A stretch of DNA of 64,000 bases. Source: Brasenia schreberi. Lineage: Eukaryota; Streptophyta; Magnoliopsida; Nymphaeales; Cabombaceae. Each line of letters begins with the position of its first letter. The first letter of the stretch is position 1. This document shows, piece by piece, positions 1 through 12,451 of the stretch. Position numbers and translations under genes: made by a program. The stretch lies in assembly GCA_036023115.1 (NCBI GenBank), contig JAYKKT010000037.1:4068501-4132500 (forward strand), written 5' to 3'. A model generated the notes under the pieces. The model saw only the letters and a list, made by a program, of their open reading frames with translations. It ran no database searches and was not told the origin of the DNA.

Positions 1-1219
1 GTTTTGGGCTTGAATTGAAGCATTGAGGTAGCACAAAGGGTTTTGGTAGGATTGAGTAAGTTGTAGGTTTCAATTTGGTTAGAAAATGATTCAAATTCAT
101 CGGATTTTCCATTTTTTGTAACTTATCATTTTCATCTTAGCTTTTCGGCTAAACACCATCACTGGTGGTTGTTTTTGGGTTTGATCCCTGGACCATTAGC
201 GGTCTTGATTGTTGCCAAAAAATGGCAAAATAACCATCAAAATACCACCAAAAATACCCCTTTTTAGGCATGTCCTAATTCTCATGTCGTGTCGTGTCCA
301 ACACACTATGAATGTCATTCGTTCGTATTGTGTCTTCGTGTCTCATATCATGCTAAGAGTTTCGTGTTAGATAGGTCGTGTCTTGTGTCAAAACATGAAC
401 AGTTTCTAGGTTTGAAACAAGACTTGTTTGAGTAATTTCAGGTTTTATGTTGATATCGGAACACATGCAACCTACAGTGTCGCCTATTTTGGATCGAATA
501 TGGATCTGGGTGATAGTTTAGATCCAAGACAACTTAAACAGCCACATGGAATTGGTTCGTGTCGGGACTCATGCGGGTGTGACATTGCGTGGTTCCCGAT
601 GTCAACCATATTATACTAAAGCCCCATGTGGTGCTGGTACTAGAGAGGCGGGTAGCCTTGCTGACCGCTTGGCTGGACCGCGGGTGCCACTTGGTGCTTG
701 CGTCCATATCAAAATAAAGTGGACACCATATGGCTGTTGCATACTTGTTGGCTGCCTTTAATATTTATTATTTTAAAATTGTAAATGGGTGCCACATGGC
801 ACCCATTTCTTGGTTAGCCATCAATCATATTGACTGTTTGATTGACCATTTAATTGATTTTTTAAAATTATATTTTAAAAAATATTTGTCTATGAATAGT
901 GTTTTTGTTCTATAAATAGTAGTTTTCAAATCGAAAATCATGCAACTCACACACTCTTGCTCTTCCTCTTGCAACCTTACTTTTTTTTTATCTCTTGCTC
1001 TCGATTCATATGATACTTTAAGTATTTCATTTTTATTTTGGCAACTATATTTTAACAAAAGATACAAAAATCACATTTAACTCGTTCTTCAATTTTGTGC
1101 TCTTATTTTTTATTTTCATATCATTGTATTAACATTTTATTTTAATTTATTTAATTATTTTATTAAGTGAATGACTTACCGTCGTGATCTTCTAGTTCCA
1201 AAAACAACAAAAATCCATT
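1..1219. other. Intergenic stretch without recognisable gene
   Basis: No conserved protein or RNA gene is seen on either strand. Short open frames at about 430-915 show no family resemblance. Around 280-400 the sequence repeats the short words GTCGTGTC and TCGTGT, as often seen at decayed repeat ends in plants, but no termini can be fixed. Confidence 0.5.
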
Positions 1220-2640
1220 TTGAACATAAGCAGGAGTTGCCATAGTCGTAAAAAACTTTTGATGTTAATACCACACTATCAAGAAAGCATGATAGATATA
1301 GGTTACGGTACAAGACTAACATATCATTTATGCTGGAAACAATTTCACTTTATAAAATTATATAATGAAAAAGACAATGTGAATCAAGCGAAGTCTAACT
1401 ACTATGATAAAGTATATAATTTTAAGCAAGGAGATTGTTATGACACACTAACAAATCATATTATAAAAAAGCATCTAGGAGTAATGTGTTTAGATGTTCA
1501 TCAAACACAATTTTCTGCATATCAAATGTTATCCTTGACTATGATGAAAAAGCATCTAGGAGTATACAGGACTAGTGGGTCTGCCTCTATGAGATTTTCA
1601 AAAAATATTAGACATCATTGGAACTCGACCTATCAAATGTTATCCTTGACTATACCCTATAGAGTGTTATCAATAGAGTTTATGCACATTCATTTTTCAT
1701 AATCAAATTTGTTTAATTCTGATTGAGATGTCTATACATATCTTTAAAAAAAAAAATATTTTAATAATGTTATAAATGTATTATCTTGTGTTTATTATCT
1801 AACATGTCATTTATTTGATTATCAAGCTTTAAAAGTAGTTCATGCATTATCATAATTTTGTACCAATTCTTATTTATCTCATACTATGTTAGAGATGACA
1901 GAAAAATGACTTAATTATTATATAGATCTTTCAACAATTAGTTTAGTTGTTGTTGCATTATATCCTAGATTAAAATTAAAAGGCTGAGAATTATTTTTGA
2001 ATGTTTATTATAAAGATCTTTCATTAAATGAGCTTAAGGATATCAATAGTATAATCAATGATATAATATTAAATATTAATCAATTATGTGTTGATTATAA
2101 TTATGTGCATGATCATCTTATTCCGCAAGTTGAAGAAGAAAGCAGTGACAATCATGCATCCTCCTCTTTTTGTAGTAAGTTTTTTAGTCATATTTTGAAA
2201 TCTAGACTTAGAAAGCAACCAAAATATATGGTCTCGATCTAGTTTGAGGTATATAATGTTATTCATTATGATCTTCATGAATTTAAAGAACATGAGGATG
2301 AAGATAAATTAGATGTTTTAAAATAGTGGTTAGAGCATCAACTTACTTATCTAATTTTATCTTTAATTGCTAAGTATGTTTTTGTTGTTTCAATCTCAAC
2401 TATTGTTTTAGAGTAAGTATTTAATACAAGAGGTAATATATTAGATGAAAACTGCTCTAACTTATAACCTATGACCTTAGAAGCTCCAGCGTACATAGAT
2501 GATTAGACTAGAGCAAGGCGTCAAGCATAGAAGTATGAAGAAGTGTTGGTTGACATATATATTGAAGACTATGCTACTGAAGGAGGAACTAGTATGACCA
2601 CTATTGATACTATTCTAATGCAAGTATGGACGACGATGAT
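1220..2640 (+). pseudogene. hAT-superfamily (BED zinc-finger) transposase remnant
   Basis: Two separated pieces match hAT transposases of the plant RICESLEEPER/Ac type. At about 1331-1475 the reading resembles a BED zinc finger: a W-K-x-F start, then N-Y-Y-D-K-V-Y where the family has its two cysteines, then L-T-N-H-x4-H. The histidines remain but the cysteines are lost. At about 2305-2500, broken by stops, it resembles the C-terminal dimerisation region: L-D-V-L-K, then a W-L-x-H-Q-L stretch, then I-S-T-I-V-L-E, then N-I-L-D-E-N. The open frame at 1997-2242 lies between them. The original protein would be about 650-700 residues, so much of the catalytic core is deleted or unreadable. This is a dead DNA transposon. 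I could not locate terminal inverted repeats or a target duplication. Confidence 0.7.
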
Positions 2641-2689
2641 GATCAAGTTCAGAGTCAATGACTTTAGGTAAGGGGTTTCTATCAAAAGT

Positions 2690-3570
2690 TAAAGTATTAC
2701 ATAGACTTTGATTCCTATCCACCCAAGAGGATATGTAGGAGGCATAATTCATAGGTAATTAAATTATGATCAAGCTCATTATTTCTTTTATTTTTATTTT
2801 ATATATCTTGTATAAATTTTTATACATATATTAGATTATATTTTATAATATTATAACTTAAGTTTAACATCTTATTATTATTATATATATATATATAATA
2901 CAATACTTATATAGTTATATTATATAATACATTACACATATCATATATGTAATATGCTATATACTTACATAGTTACATTACTATTGCATAGTCTACATAT
3001 ATTTTGTAATGTAATATATCGTGTATGCATAAATTAATGAATGTAATACTTATAAGTTATAACTTATAAGAACTTATATAATATAACTATATCATTTTTA
3101 ATATAATATATGTATGTATAATGTATTACACTAATACTTATAGTTATAAACTTATATAGTTATATAACTTATAGTCTTATATAACTTATGATCTTATATA
3201 GTTTAATAGTTATAAAACTAAACCGGATCTGAAGCTAGATCCACCTCAAAACTGAATTTGAAACCATCCAAAAATCGGAGTCGAAACCACTAAAACCGGA
3301 TCCAAATGTGCTCCAAAACCAAATTTGAAATTGTCCAAAACCCGGATCTGAAATTGTCCCAAAACTGGATCCAAAACCATCATAAAATCATATCTTAAAC
3401 CACCACTATCACTCGAGTACGACTCTGAATTTTGCTATATTGGAAACATACATTGGATGTTGTTAGATATTGCATTATCAATTTGTTGTTGATCATTCAT
3501 TGTTTGAAGCATACATTACGTTAGCAAGAGGCTTAAGCGGGTTTTTTGTTTACCTACACAAGTCATTTTT
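2690..3570. repeat. AT-rich stretch with degenerate GGATC/AAACC repeats
   Basis: 2760-3210 is AT-rich with TATA-like words and no gene. 3220-3400 contains a degenerate short repeat built on the words CCGGATC, AAACC, CCAAAA and TTTGAAA, with loose spacing of roughly 30-60 bases. No coding potential is seen on either strand. Confidence 0.45.
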
Positions 3571-5559
3571 AACTTCAGGTTGACTTTGTGGGGCTTAGGA
3601 TGATCCTTCGTATATGATGATAGAATGCTTTGTATCTCATGAGGTTTAAATCCATGTTTGTTTTGCAATTTGTACCACTCTTGATGTTGTTGGTAGATGT
3701 GACTACAAGGATACTGACATTTTCTTTAAGGTTGGTTTCTATCACGTCCCACAAGTGTCGACCAATAAGACATAGGGCCCGTCCATGCCATGTGGTTGAT
3801 ACCCGTGAACCGTTAAATAAATACGAAGAAAGCATAACCCATACAATCAAAGACATGTCAAAAGTATATTTATTAATATACAGTTTAAGATCCAACAAGG
3901 TAGTGGTACAATAAAAAGAAATTCAAAACTACATGAAGTCTATTAACTCCTACCATCTAGTAGTGGAAGATAGAATCCTACTTCAACATCCCACGTGCTC
4001 AACGTCTCAACTAGTATACCCTAAAAATGTTTAAATTGAATCATAAACACCACACTATGCTCATAGATGGATGTGATCTCTCCACAAAAAATCATACTAG
4101 AGACATATACCATTTCAAACTAGGCAATGAAAAAATATATATATTATCAACAAAACAATATTATTACCAAACATGCATGCATACTCAAACACTCATCAAG
4201 ATGCAAATTAGTTTCAATATCATAAACTTTATAGTATAACAACTCACTATCACGTCATACGAGTTGCCCACACCATACTTCTGTCTAGCTATGTAACCTC
4301 CGACAATGCCCTCTATGTGTCGAGCCCAAGATCCTAGTGCCTTTCAAGCCCCACCAAATCCAGCTTCTCGGGTTTGTGGGGCAAAAATATCTAGATACCT
4401 CACTAACAAAGTCATGCATTGAACCATATAATCACAACAATAACTCCAGATCACATCTCATATCCACAATAACATCTCTTGGGTCATCTCCTAGAATCCA
4501 CGTAACTACATTCACATCCACAATAGTCACATATATCCAGTTATCTCAAAATAACATATCTATATCAAAATCATACAATCAAATCAAGTATCAAATTTGT
4601 TTTACTATACATAAACTCTACTTTCGTTGATTAGTTTCACTTATCCCCAACTCAGGCATGTTGTAATCGATATGAGTTGCTCACGACAAATATAAGTGCA
4701 AACCAGCTCAACCAACGAAGTAGCTAACACAACTCAACATATCTATGAGTTAGGACCATCCGATATCTCTATCTACAATCCACTAATGTCATATACTATC
4801 ATAGAAAACAGATTCATACCGATAGTATTTCACTCGCCTACAATGATAACCAACAAGCTAACACTAACATATATGTTCATCTAAAATCCATTGACATCTT
4901 ATACAGTCATTAAAAATTGATTCATACCCATTAAGTGGTTTACTCGCACACAAGCACACTCATGTCATGCACCCATATAGTCATCAAAGCATTTTAAAGA
5001 CTATTTTACAAGCCAACATATATATACTCATTTAAAAGTATTAATAAACATTTCACAATCTCATGCTTCATCTAAAACAATTAAAACTACATCTAGCATA
5101 TAACCGAAAAGAGAACACATCCACCTACCTAATCCCAATATAATAGTACTAGTTCCCTCTTAATCACCTCGATTTAATCCCTAAATCATGATAAAAGCAT
5201 AATATTAACATTCTACATTTAAATAAAAACCCAACGGTTCAAACCACGTCGACATCATATCTCAAACGATTAAAAATCCTAAAAAAATAAATATGGTGAA
5301 GTTTGTACCTTGGCCTCTTCACATACAATTTCTTTTTGTCTTCTTTCTCTTTTTTCTTCGTTGTTCTTCTCTCCACCTCTCCTTCTTCTTTTCTCTCTCT
5401 CTTCTTCACCATTCCTCTCTTCTCTCTCTTTCTCTTTCTTTCTCTCTCTCCCTCATCATTCCTCTCTTTCTTACTCTCTCTCCTTCTCCCTCCCTCTCTC
5501 TCTCTTTCTTATGTTGGAAGGAAGGCAGTTGCCGCCTTTCTTTTAGTTGATTAGTGGTC
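3571..5559. repeat. Probable 3' non-coding/LTR region of the adjacent gypsy remnant
   Basis: No conserved protein is seen. The stretch lies directly downstream (minus-strand sense) of the Ty3/gypsy coding remnant, so it may hold that element's 3' untranslated region and LTR. This is inferred from position only, since no second LTR copy was found. 5325-5512 is a pyrimidine-rich CT/CTT tract; overlapping open frames there (Phe/Leu/Ser-rich) come from its composition and are not genes. Confidence 0.35.
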
Positions 5560-8500
5560 GTCGTGGCCATTACTGAGCTTTACAGTAGACGGGAGTCCAT
5601 GGCTCCCATCCGCTGCTCCACCACGTCTGGTTAGGTCTATTGGACCTGATCCTATCAAGATTTCATAATTTACCCTTCTTACAAAAAAATTTGTCCTCCA
5701 AACTTTTAAATCATACCTGAAGAGATACGGATGCTTCTCACGTACCTCCTATTCTATTTCCCAAGTAGCCTCACTCGTCGAATGGTTACTCCATTGAATG
5801 TCCAACTTTAGTACACATCAACGAAGAACTTGCTCCTTCCAATCGATTATAGTAATGGGATATTCTTGATAGGTTAGATCTTCTTGTACTTTAAGTTGTT
5901 CTAGTTCAAGCACGTGAGAATGATGAGGAATGTACTTCTATAACATCAACACATGGAAAACATTGTGAAGGTTAGAAAGAAAATTAGTGGGTGCTATTAT
6001 TTGGTAAAAGCATCGGACTCATCCTATCGACGAAGAATTTAATATGGTCCGATGAATTTGTAGGAGTTTAGATTTCTGGAACTTGGTATACGACGGTACT
6101 GCGGGGTGTGACTCTCAAAAACACATGCTCATTCGCCTTCCTCCAACTCAAAGAGGTCTCACTCCTTTTACTGATCCGATATAGGCTCTTTTGTCAACTC
6201 TGAGCCGACCGCATCCTTTATCCCGAAATTATCCTAACCTTCTGTACTGTTTTAAGCTGTGCACAAGATCGAGTCCTAATCATAAGGTGCTCCTCCACAA
6301 TAAGTACTAGTACAAATACGTGCGTGTTCTCAGACCGTCATCTCAGATAGAGCTTCATAAGGGTGTTATCCCTATGCTCGATCTTTGGAGTATCAAGTAT
6401 TGCAGGTGAATTCTCATCAAAGGCAAGAACCTCATGCTAACTTCCAAATATGTTCTAGAGTACATGCTCTCAAGATCTTCCAATGATTGAATCAGTCCTT
6501 CTCCGTTTGACCATCATATTGTGGACGATAAGCAGAACCTCAAAGATGAAGTTTCATTCCCATTGCTTTTCTGTAGGCTCCTCACAAACCTTGATGTAAA
6601 CTCCTATAAATTCTCTGATAAGAAAACAATACTAGAAGGCAGGTACAGTGAAGTCCAACAATCTCCTGCCAATCTACAAATAAGCTAATCTCTCCAATTG
6701 AATATCTTTATGTTGATCTGGGTAAGTGAGTCTATATCGTAAGTTCTAATCCACATGATTACTCATATGGAATCATAACCTTTTCGTCCTTTGTAATCCA
6801 ACAACAAAGTCCAATGTGATGCCTATCCTATTTCTATTCTGGGAATAGCCTGCGATTGTAAACGTTCCCCGAAGGTCTCTAAAATGTTCAACCTTAAGCT
6901 TTTGACAAGCTAAATCAGACAAGACGACACGCTAGAAGCAACGTCCTGCTTCATTCCTTTGCCACGAAATAACCACTTCGGGATCTTTGGTACATTTTGG
7001 TCATTCTCGGTGGATAATACTCGACCTGCTCGTATGGGCTTCATCATGAACTCAATTTCCTCAAGTTCACGAATTACTAGGTACACAAACCTGGCTATTT
7101 ACGAACCTTAGAATACGTACGCATTCATCCAGGAAGTCGCGATTACAATGATACTCGCCGCTTGCTTCCTAGCTCTCATCATTGCATAGGTAACAGTGGG
7201 CATATCTTTCTGCTTTCCTCTTGAATTTCTTCCATCAAATTCACTTCGAGCCGGTAGTGATCTATATTCAAACAAAGTCTTCTGGTGTCCATACGCCACA
7301 GACTTACCATATCACATCCAGGTAACTAACTCCAAATCATGGGTAGGGATAATTCTTTTCATGCGTTTTCAACTATCTCGATGCATAAGCAACTACTCAC
7401 CTATGCCGCATGAGAAAACACACCTAAATCCATTCTGAAGCATCACAAAATACTTCAAAAGTCTCCCGAGGATCGGGAATTACCAAAACCTGTGGTGTAG
7501 TTGTCAACCTCCTCTTTTAAGCTCTTGAAACTATCTCCACACTCTCGAGTCCATACAAAAGTACTACATTTCCTAGTTAATCTAGTCAAAGGTAGTGCAT
7601 TCCGGAAAAATTCACTAATGAATCTCCTTTAGTACCCACTGTGCCTATGAAACTTCCTATCTCACCAGGGTCTTGGGTCTCTCCCACCGTAACACCGTCT
7701 CCACTTTACTAGGGTCTACCGAAATTCCTTCTTTAGAAATCACATGCCCTAGAAATCGAACTTCGATAGCCAAAATTCACACTTTGACAAGTTTGGCATA
7801 CAACTTCTTTTCCTTGAAGGTCTCGAAAACTATATTCAAGATGCATCTCATGCTCTTTCCATTGTCTTTGAGAATAGACTAGATGTCATCAATAAGAATA
7901 CTACTACAAACTTGTCTAGTAAGGTCTAAAAATTTTGTTCATGTAGTCCATGAATACAATGGAGCCTGCATTCGTTAACCTAAAGGACATCACAAGATAT
8001 TCATAATGCCCATACCATGCAATTGGTTAAATAAATCATAATATTTTCTACAATTGAGTTTGCAATTCCCTTATTTCAGTATATGCCATTCTATATGGTG
8101 ATCTAGAAATTGGTTGAGTACCAGGTTCTAAATCAATTACAAGTTCAACCTCAAGCTCTTAGAGGAAGTCCTGAAAGGTCATCTCGAAAAATTTCTACAA
8201 ATTCTTTTACAATAGAAATACTCTATAAACTTGGTTTCTCTTTATTTCCTCTAACCGTCACTACCAGAAAGTCTTCACAACCTTACTTCAGATGACGTGA
8301 TACTCGTGTAGCCGACATAAAAGTAGTTGGATGACTCATAGGTTGACTTTCAAGTGTAAATAAAGACTATTCATGTATATAAAATGTAATACATCTCCAC
8401 TCACAATCAATCACCGTACATGTATATAATGTCAACCAATCAATCCCCAAGATAACATTAAAATTAGTTATATCTAGAATAATTAAGTCAATGAGTAGAT

Positions 8501-9110
8501 TCCAACCCTAATAATGATAGAGTAATCTTGTAACATACTGGATGCCATAACAATCACATTAGTAGGTAGGTTCACCAAAAATGACTCATTCAACATTACT
8601 AGTTGATAAACTTGACGAGTAAAATCTTCACAAATAAATGAATGTGTGCACAACAATCAAATAACACATGTGTTATCTCATCGCAAACAAATAAAATGCT
8701 AGTAACTAATGAAAACTCATCAAATTCTTGCCTACTTGGTGTGCACAAAGGTCCCACTCCACTCGTTTGTTTGACAGGTGCCCTCTGTTACATGATATCA
8801 AGACACTCACTCTTTCGATGTCATACTTGCCCACAACCAAAACATTTGAATTGAGATACCCAACTCGTAGAACTTCTTTCTTAAGGGTGAGTATCTCTAG
8901 AAAGACAATCCTTTTGTTGATGACCCGCACCCTGCATCTATAACATGTAAAGCTTGCTTGGTTGACCTTTATGTTGCTCCTTGACCCACTTGAACTAGCA
9001 CTTGAGCTATAAGGGGAAGTTTAGGGTCCATGTTGTGGTGCCTGAAACCTTAGAGTTCATCTATGTTGTCTACCAGTCTTACTGCTCGAAAGTAAGTTTT
9101 TTTGCTACCT
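5560..9110 (-). pseudogene. Ty3/gypsy retrotransposon polyprotein remnant
   Basis: Read on the minus strand, the domains come in gypsy order. At about 8800-8850 is a CCHC knuckle (C-F-G-C, then H, then C) with a stop inside it. At about 8640-8700 is a protease-like L-F-D-C-C-A-H motif, where active copies have D-S/T-G-A-T-H. At about 7640-8010 is reverse transcriptase, including an M-S-F-R-L-T-N-A-G stretch and D-Y-M-N-K-I-F. RNase H and integrase traces extend to about 5.7 kb. Stops and frameshifts are frequent, so no protein can be made. No LTR pair or primer site was found, so the ends are approximate. The order gag, protease, RT, integrase is normal for Metaviridae-type plant elements. 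Confidence 0.72.
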
Positions 9111-9297
9111 CCTGACTGTCAACATAAAGCTTTTGGGCTTTCAGATGATGTTGACCATATGGATATGGGTCAACTTGACCCATTTGTAACAAAATTTTAA
9201 ACAACTTACAAATACGAGTATTGATATGCATACTCAGGCATAGTCAAAATTGAGCTTTTAGAAACCCATATACAAACACACATACCTGGTGCAGGTA

Positions 9298-9362
9298 CTC
9301 TACCCCCTAATATATATGTATATTTATATATATATATAAATGTGTGTGTGTGTGTGTGTGTT
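9298..9362. repeat. (TA)n/(TG)n microsatellite
   Basis: A TATATA tract passes into a GTGTGT run, just upstream of the NSE4 exon at 9641. Confidence 0.85.
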
Positions 9363-10164
9363 CATATATATGTTGCCATGTTCTTGCTGTCATGGTTTTT
9401 TGAGTTGTATCTGCATCCATGCACTTGTGGATAGCTTGTGAGTTGTGATTTTATGTGAGCTCATTAAGGTTGATGCTGTAGTGAGCAGTTAAAATGTGAA
9501 CAGTGGAATTGCTATTTTAAGGCCATGTAGTCATTTTTTTTCTGTTACCAAGTGCAATTTTATAGAGCTGTTTATGATCCGATTTTAGTTTTCAAAGTTT
9601 ATGGTTATTCTAGGATTATTAGTTACTCTTGTTTGTACAGGTCAATGAGACAGTTGCAGAGCAGAAAACGGATACTGATAAAAATATGTTGGCTATGTTT
9701 GATATCTTGAGGAGGCGGAAGCGTGTTCCCCTTGAGAATTTAGTGCTTAATAGAAACTCTTTCTCGGAGACAGTAGAGAACATCTTTGCACTCTCATTCC
9801 TTGTCAAGGATGGAAGAACTGAAATCACTTTGGATGGCAATGATCACCATTTTGTGTGTAAGTAAACTTCCGTCAGGTTACTATTCTTGATGGGTTTTCA
9901 GGTTGGCTACTATTCTTGATAGTTAGTTGATACAGGCTGTTCTCAGTTCTGTCCGCCGCAATAACTTCTCATAATTCACAGTGCCAAGAAATGCTCCTGC
10001 TGCCAATATGATTAGCTCAGGGGAGGTTTCATAGTCATTTTGTTTTTAGATTTGACTTCAGGGATTGGTTAAAGGGAGGGTCTTTTTTCCTGATTTGATG
10101 GCAGTTTCCTGATTTGATGGCAGTTTGAGGGCCATAATTTGTTGGTTCTTTCTTTTTTTTAATT

Positions 10165-10252
10165 TACGATAGGAATATGTGGAAACAAAGAATCCATGTA
10201 ACTGATCTCGTCTAGTATGGGAAAAGGCTTAGTTGTTGTAGTTGTTGTTGTC
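10165..10252 (+). mobile_element. RTE-type LINE 3' tail fragment in an NSE4 intron
   Basis: Contains GAAACAAAGAATCCATGTAA, CTAGTATGGGAAAAGGCTTA and a terminal GTTGTTG run. The same 3' end, on the opposite strand, closes the RTE fragments at 11.66 and 32.17 kb. Ending in short TTG repeats instead of poly(A) is typical of the RTE clade. Only the last ~90 bases are present. Confidence 0.65.
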
Positions 10253-10310
10253 TCTTTTTTTTAATTTGAGCATTTACTCTCATTTGGTTTAATTCCAGTT
10301 TCTCCCTCAG

Positions 10311-10668
10311 CATTTTCCCAGCTATCATATGCAATCTGCTTTTGTTTGATGTGCAAAGCGCAGTGACACATAAACAACTATTTGTTTTATTCCTCTTGCT
10401 ACACTTCTTTCCTGATTCACTTACAATTCAAGCGACGAATATGAAGATTAGGTACTTTGAAGACGGATGTGCACTTTTGGAGCAGCTTCAAGCATTTTGT
10501 AAGAACTCCGGTTCATGTTGATTTTGCTCCTTAATAATTGAGCCTATCTGGATTTTGAACTTGAGCACCTGGAGGTCTTAATATGCCCTTTTAAAATTTT
10601 AATGACACTTTTACCCCAAAAAAATTGAAGAGGCACCCGTACACACCGTGAGTGCTATGCAGGAACCG

Positions 10669-10724
<56 letters not shown>

Positions 10725-10935
10725 ACAGATACATTGGATTGGTACTTGTTTAAAAAACGGTAAGGCACTTTTTTAAAGAAACGGTGATGTCATGAGTCCT
10801 GATCTTCCGTTTTCTTGTTTGTTGAAGAAATTGGTGCAAACACATTATGAGCCTGAGTTGAACATGCTTTTTCAAGCTGATGGCTGGTCTTTCCATGTAT
10901 TGAGCTTCTCTTTAGCAATCCAAGTCATTCTTGTT
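10311..10935 (+). repeat. Dispersed duplicated block, copy 1
   Basis: Blocks shared with 14077-14505 in the same order and orientation: CATATGCA..TCTGCTTT with TTTGATGTGC; CTTGCTACACTTCTTT with ACAATTCAAG and ATGAAG; GAGCAGC-TCAAGC; then ATTGGTGCAAACACATT and TTTCCATGTA. The two copies differ by many substitutions and indels, so the duplication is old. This copy lies in the NSE4 intron. Confidence 0.7.
10672..10722. repeat. (CT)n(TA)n compound microsatellite
   Basis: A pure CT run passes directly into a pure TA run inside the last NSE4 intron. Confidence 0.95.
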
Positions 10936-11654
10936 TCACTGTTATGGAGCCCTTGGTTTTAACCATGTCTTTTTCGATCCAGTTATGGTACTGGTGGTTC
11001 TCTCTGGACCCATGTTGCAAGGACAAAAGAAAATATGTACACATTTTTTTGATATTTTATTCATTAAAAATGAGTTTCTGAAAATTATTAATTTCCAAAA
11101 TAGATTTGGTTTTATACTAAATCATAGTGACATGCGTGCCAGACACACATCATGTCACACTGCCAAATGGTGTGTGTGTGTGACATAGCTTCTGGCTTCT
11201 GTAGCACGGAGTTCTGGGCGTGATACTTGTCAGATTCTGTTGATTGATGAAAGATTGAAGTTCATACTTCGTGATAAGTTACCAATTTTTTTTTTATTAC
11301 TAGATTGTGGTGAGCTAGGTGGAATTTGTGAGGATTTTTTTGTGGGCCCCGGTAGGAGTTCCCCACAGAAAGGGGAGGCCTCAGGCCTGGACTTATGACA
11401 ACAAAGAATGTTTGGGAAGGGGAGAACATCGGAAACTCTGCATCCTCACTCTCCTTTCACATGAAATTATGCTGATAGAGAAATCCGCTCAGAACTCTGA
11501 AACCTCAGAAGCAGATATTTTAAATCCTCAGTTGAATAAAAAAATTGAATCAAGTTTAGTTTTTCCATGTTAGTATGTCTAGGAAGGAGAGTTTCCTTGA
11601 GGGTTTTCCCCTTCTTGGGTCTTTTGATCTTGCTATCGTCCTGTTGGGTGTGTT

Positions 11655-12079
11655 TGTTGAAGTAAAACAAACAACAACAACTAAGCCTTTTTCTTCCTAT
11701 ACTAGATGGGGTCGGCTACATGGATTCTTTGTTTTCACAAAGTTCTATCATGAACCATGCTAGCAATTAACTTAACATGAGCTACATTATTGGTTATTGC
11801 TTTTTCCAATACTTTATGGTCTTCCTTTTCTTCTTTTACATTTTCACAATTTAGTTTTTCATACCCTCTTATTGGAGCTTCTTTTAGTTGCCTTTCTAAA
11901 TGTTTAAACCATCTTAAATAATTTTCTCTTATTTTGTCGTTTATTGGTGTCACTCCTAATTTGTTTCTAATAACCTCATATATATGGTCTTTCTTTCTCA
12001 TCCATCTCAACATCTTCATTTCTGCCACAAATATCTTTTATACATGATTAATTGTCAATACTCAAAACCATAAAACATA
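11655..12079 (-). mobile_element. RTE-type LINE, 5'-truncated 3' end
   Basis: On the minus strand an open frame of 97 codons (12028-11735) is the C-terminal end of an RTE reverse transcriptase protein. It has A-E-M-K-M-L-R-W-M, I-R-N-K-L-G-V-T-P-I, R-E-N-Y-L-R-W-F-K-H and, near the end, M-V-H-D-R-T. Upstream, in another frame, is the usual lead-in (M-F-Y-G..W). The 3' end is GTAGCCGACCCCATCTAGTA, then AAAGGCTTAG and a GTTGTTGTT tail. It is truncated to about 425 bases inside the NSE4 last intron, antisense to the gene. Confidence 0.8.
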
Positions 12080-12451
12080 GGAGAAGTAGAATACTTGATG
12101 CCTCTTTCCATTTTGAAAATTTTTCGCATCTCAATACATAAGTTTCGCATCTCGATCAGTTTGAGAAATGTTCTTAGCAACCATTGCAAAGGTAAGAATG
12201 ATAGTTTCCGACCCAGCTGTGAACTTGTGATCCTTCGATTTATTGATGATCTAAAAACGTGGCTCTTTACTCAGATAATGAAGGATCAAGTTGCCCTTGG
12301 CGAGGAGCTGATGCCACGCAGAGGTACTGGCGGTTCTGCAACAGAGGCATCTTATGATGTCAATAGAAGTGGTTGCGAGGAAGTCCCTGAGACTCCTTTT
12401 GAAAGGATGACAAGAAGACGTGCCCACGCTATTGAGGAAATTGCTGCCTGA

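Larger units (their letters stand above)
9641..12451 (+). pseudogene. NSE4: NSE4 (SMC5/6 complex kleisin) C-terminal exons, frameshifted and 5'-incomplete
   Basis: NSE4 is the kleisin subunit of the nuclear SMC5/6 complex, which acts in DNA repair and chromosome stability. Exon A (9641-9857; acceptor TACAG, donor GTAAGT) encodes the start of the NSE4 C-terminal domain, including E-K/Q-K-T-D-T-D-K-N-M, M-F-D-I-L-R-R and E-N-I-F-A-L-S-F-L-V-K-D-G. Exon B starts at 9982, in phase, with P-R-N-A-P-A-A-N, S-G-E-V, and then H-F-V-F-R-F-D-F-R-D-W. The last part lies in another frame: two bases appear missing at about 10030-10034, creating an immediate TAG. The last exon (about 12275-12451) carries G-E-E-L-M-P-R-R and ends in TGA. 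The N-terminal half of the protein (about 200 residues) is absent from the window. It either lies upstream beyond the TE cluster in a giant intron or is lost. The gene is a truncated pseudogene, or a real gene with a sequence error. Confidence 0.75.

Noticed and set aside
5293..5554. Three overlapping plus-strand open frames rich in Phe, Leu and Ser
   Set aside because: They are produced by a CT/CTT pyrimidine tract; no conserved residues or start context.
12180..12274. Alternative upstream extension of the last NSE4 exon (R-F-I-D-D-L-K-T-W)
   Set aside because: Superficially like the R-F-D-F-x-D-W motif, but the true motif is already at ~10034-10065, and an acceptor CAG at 12274 fits the known G-E-E-L-M-P exon better.
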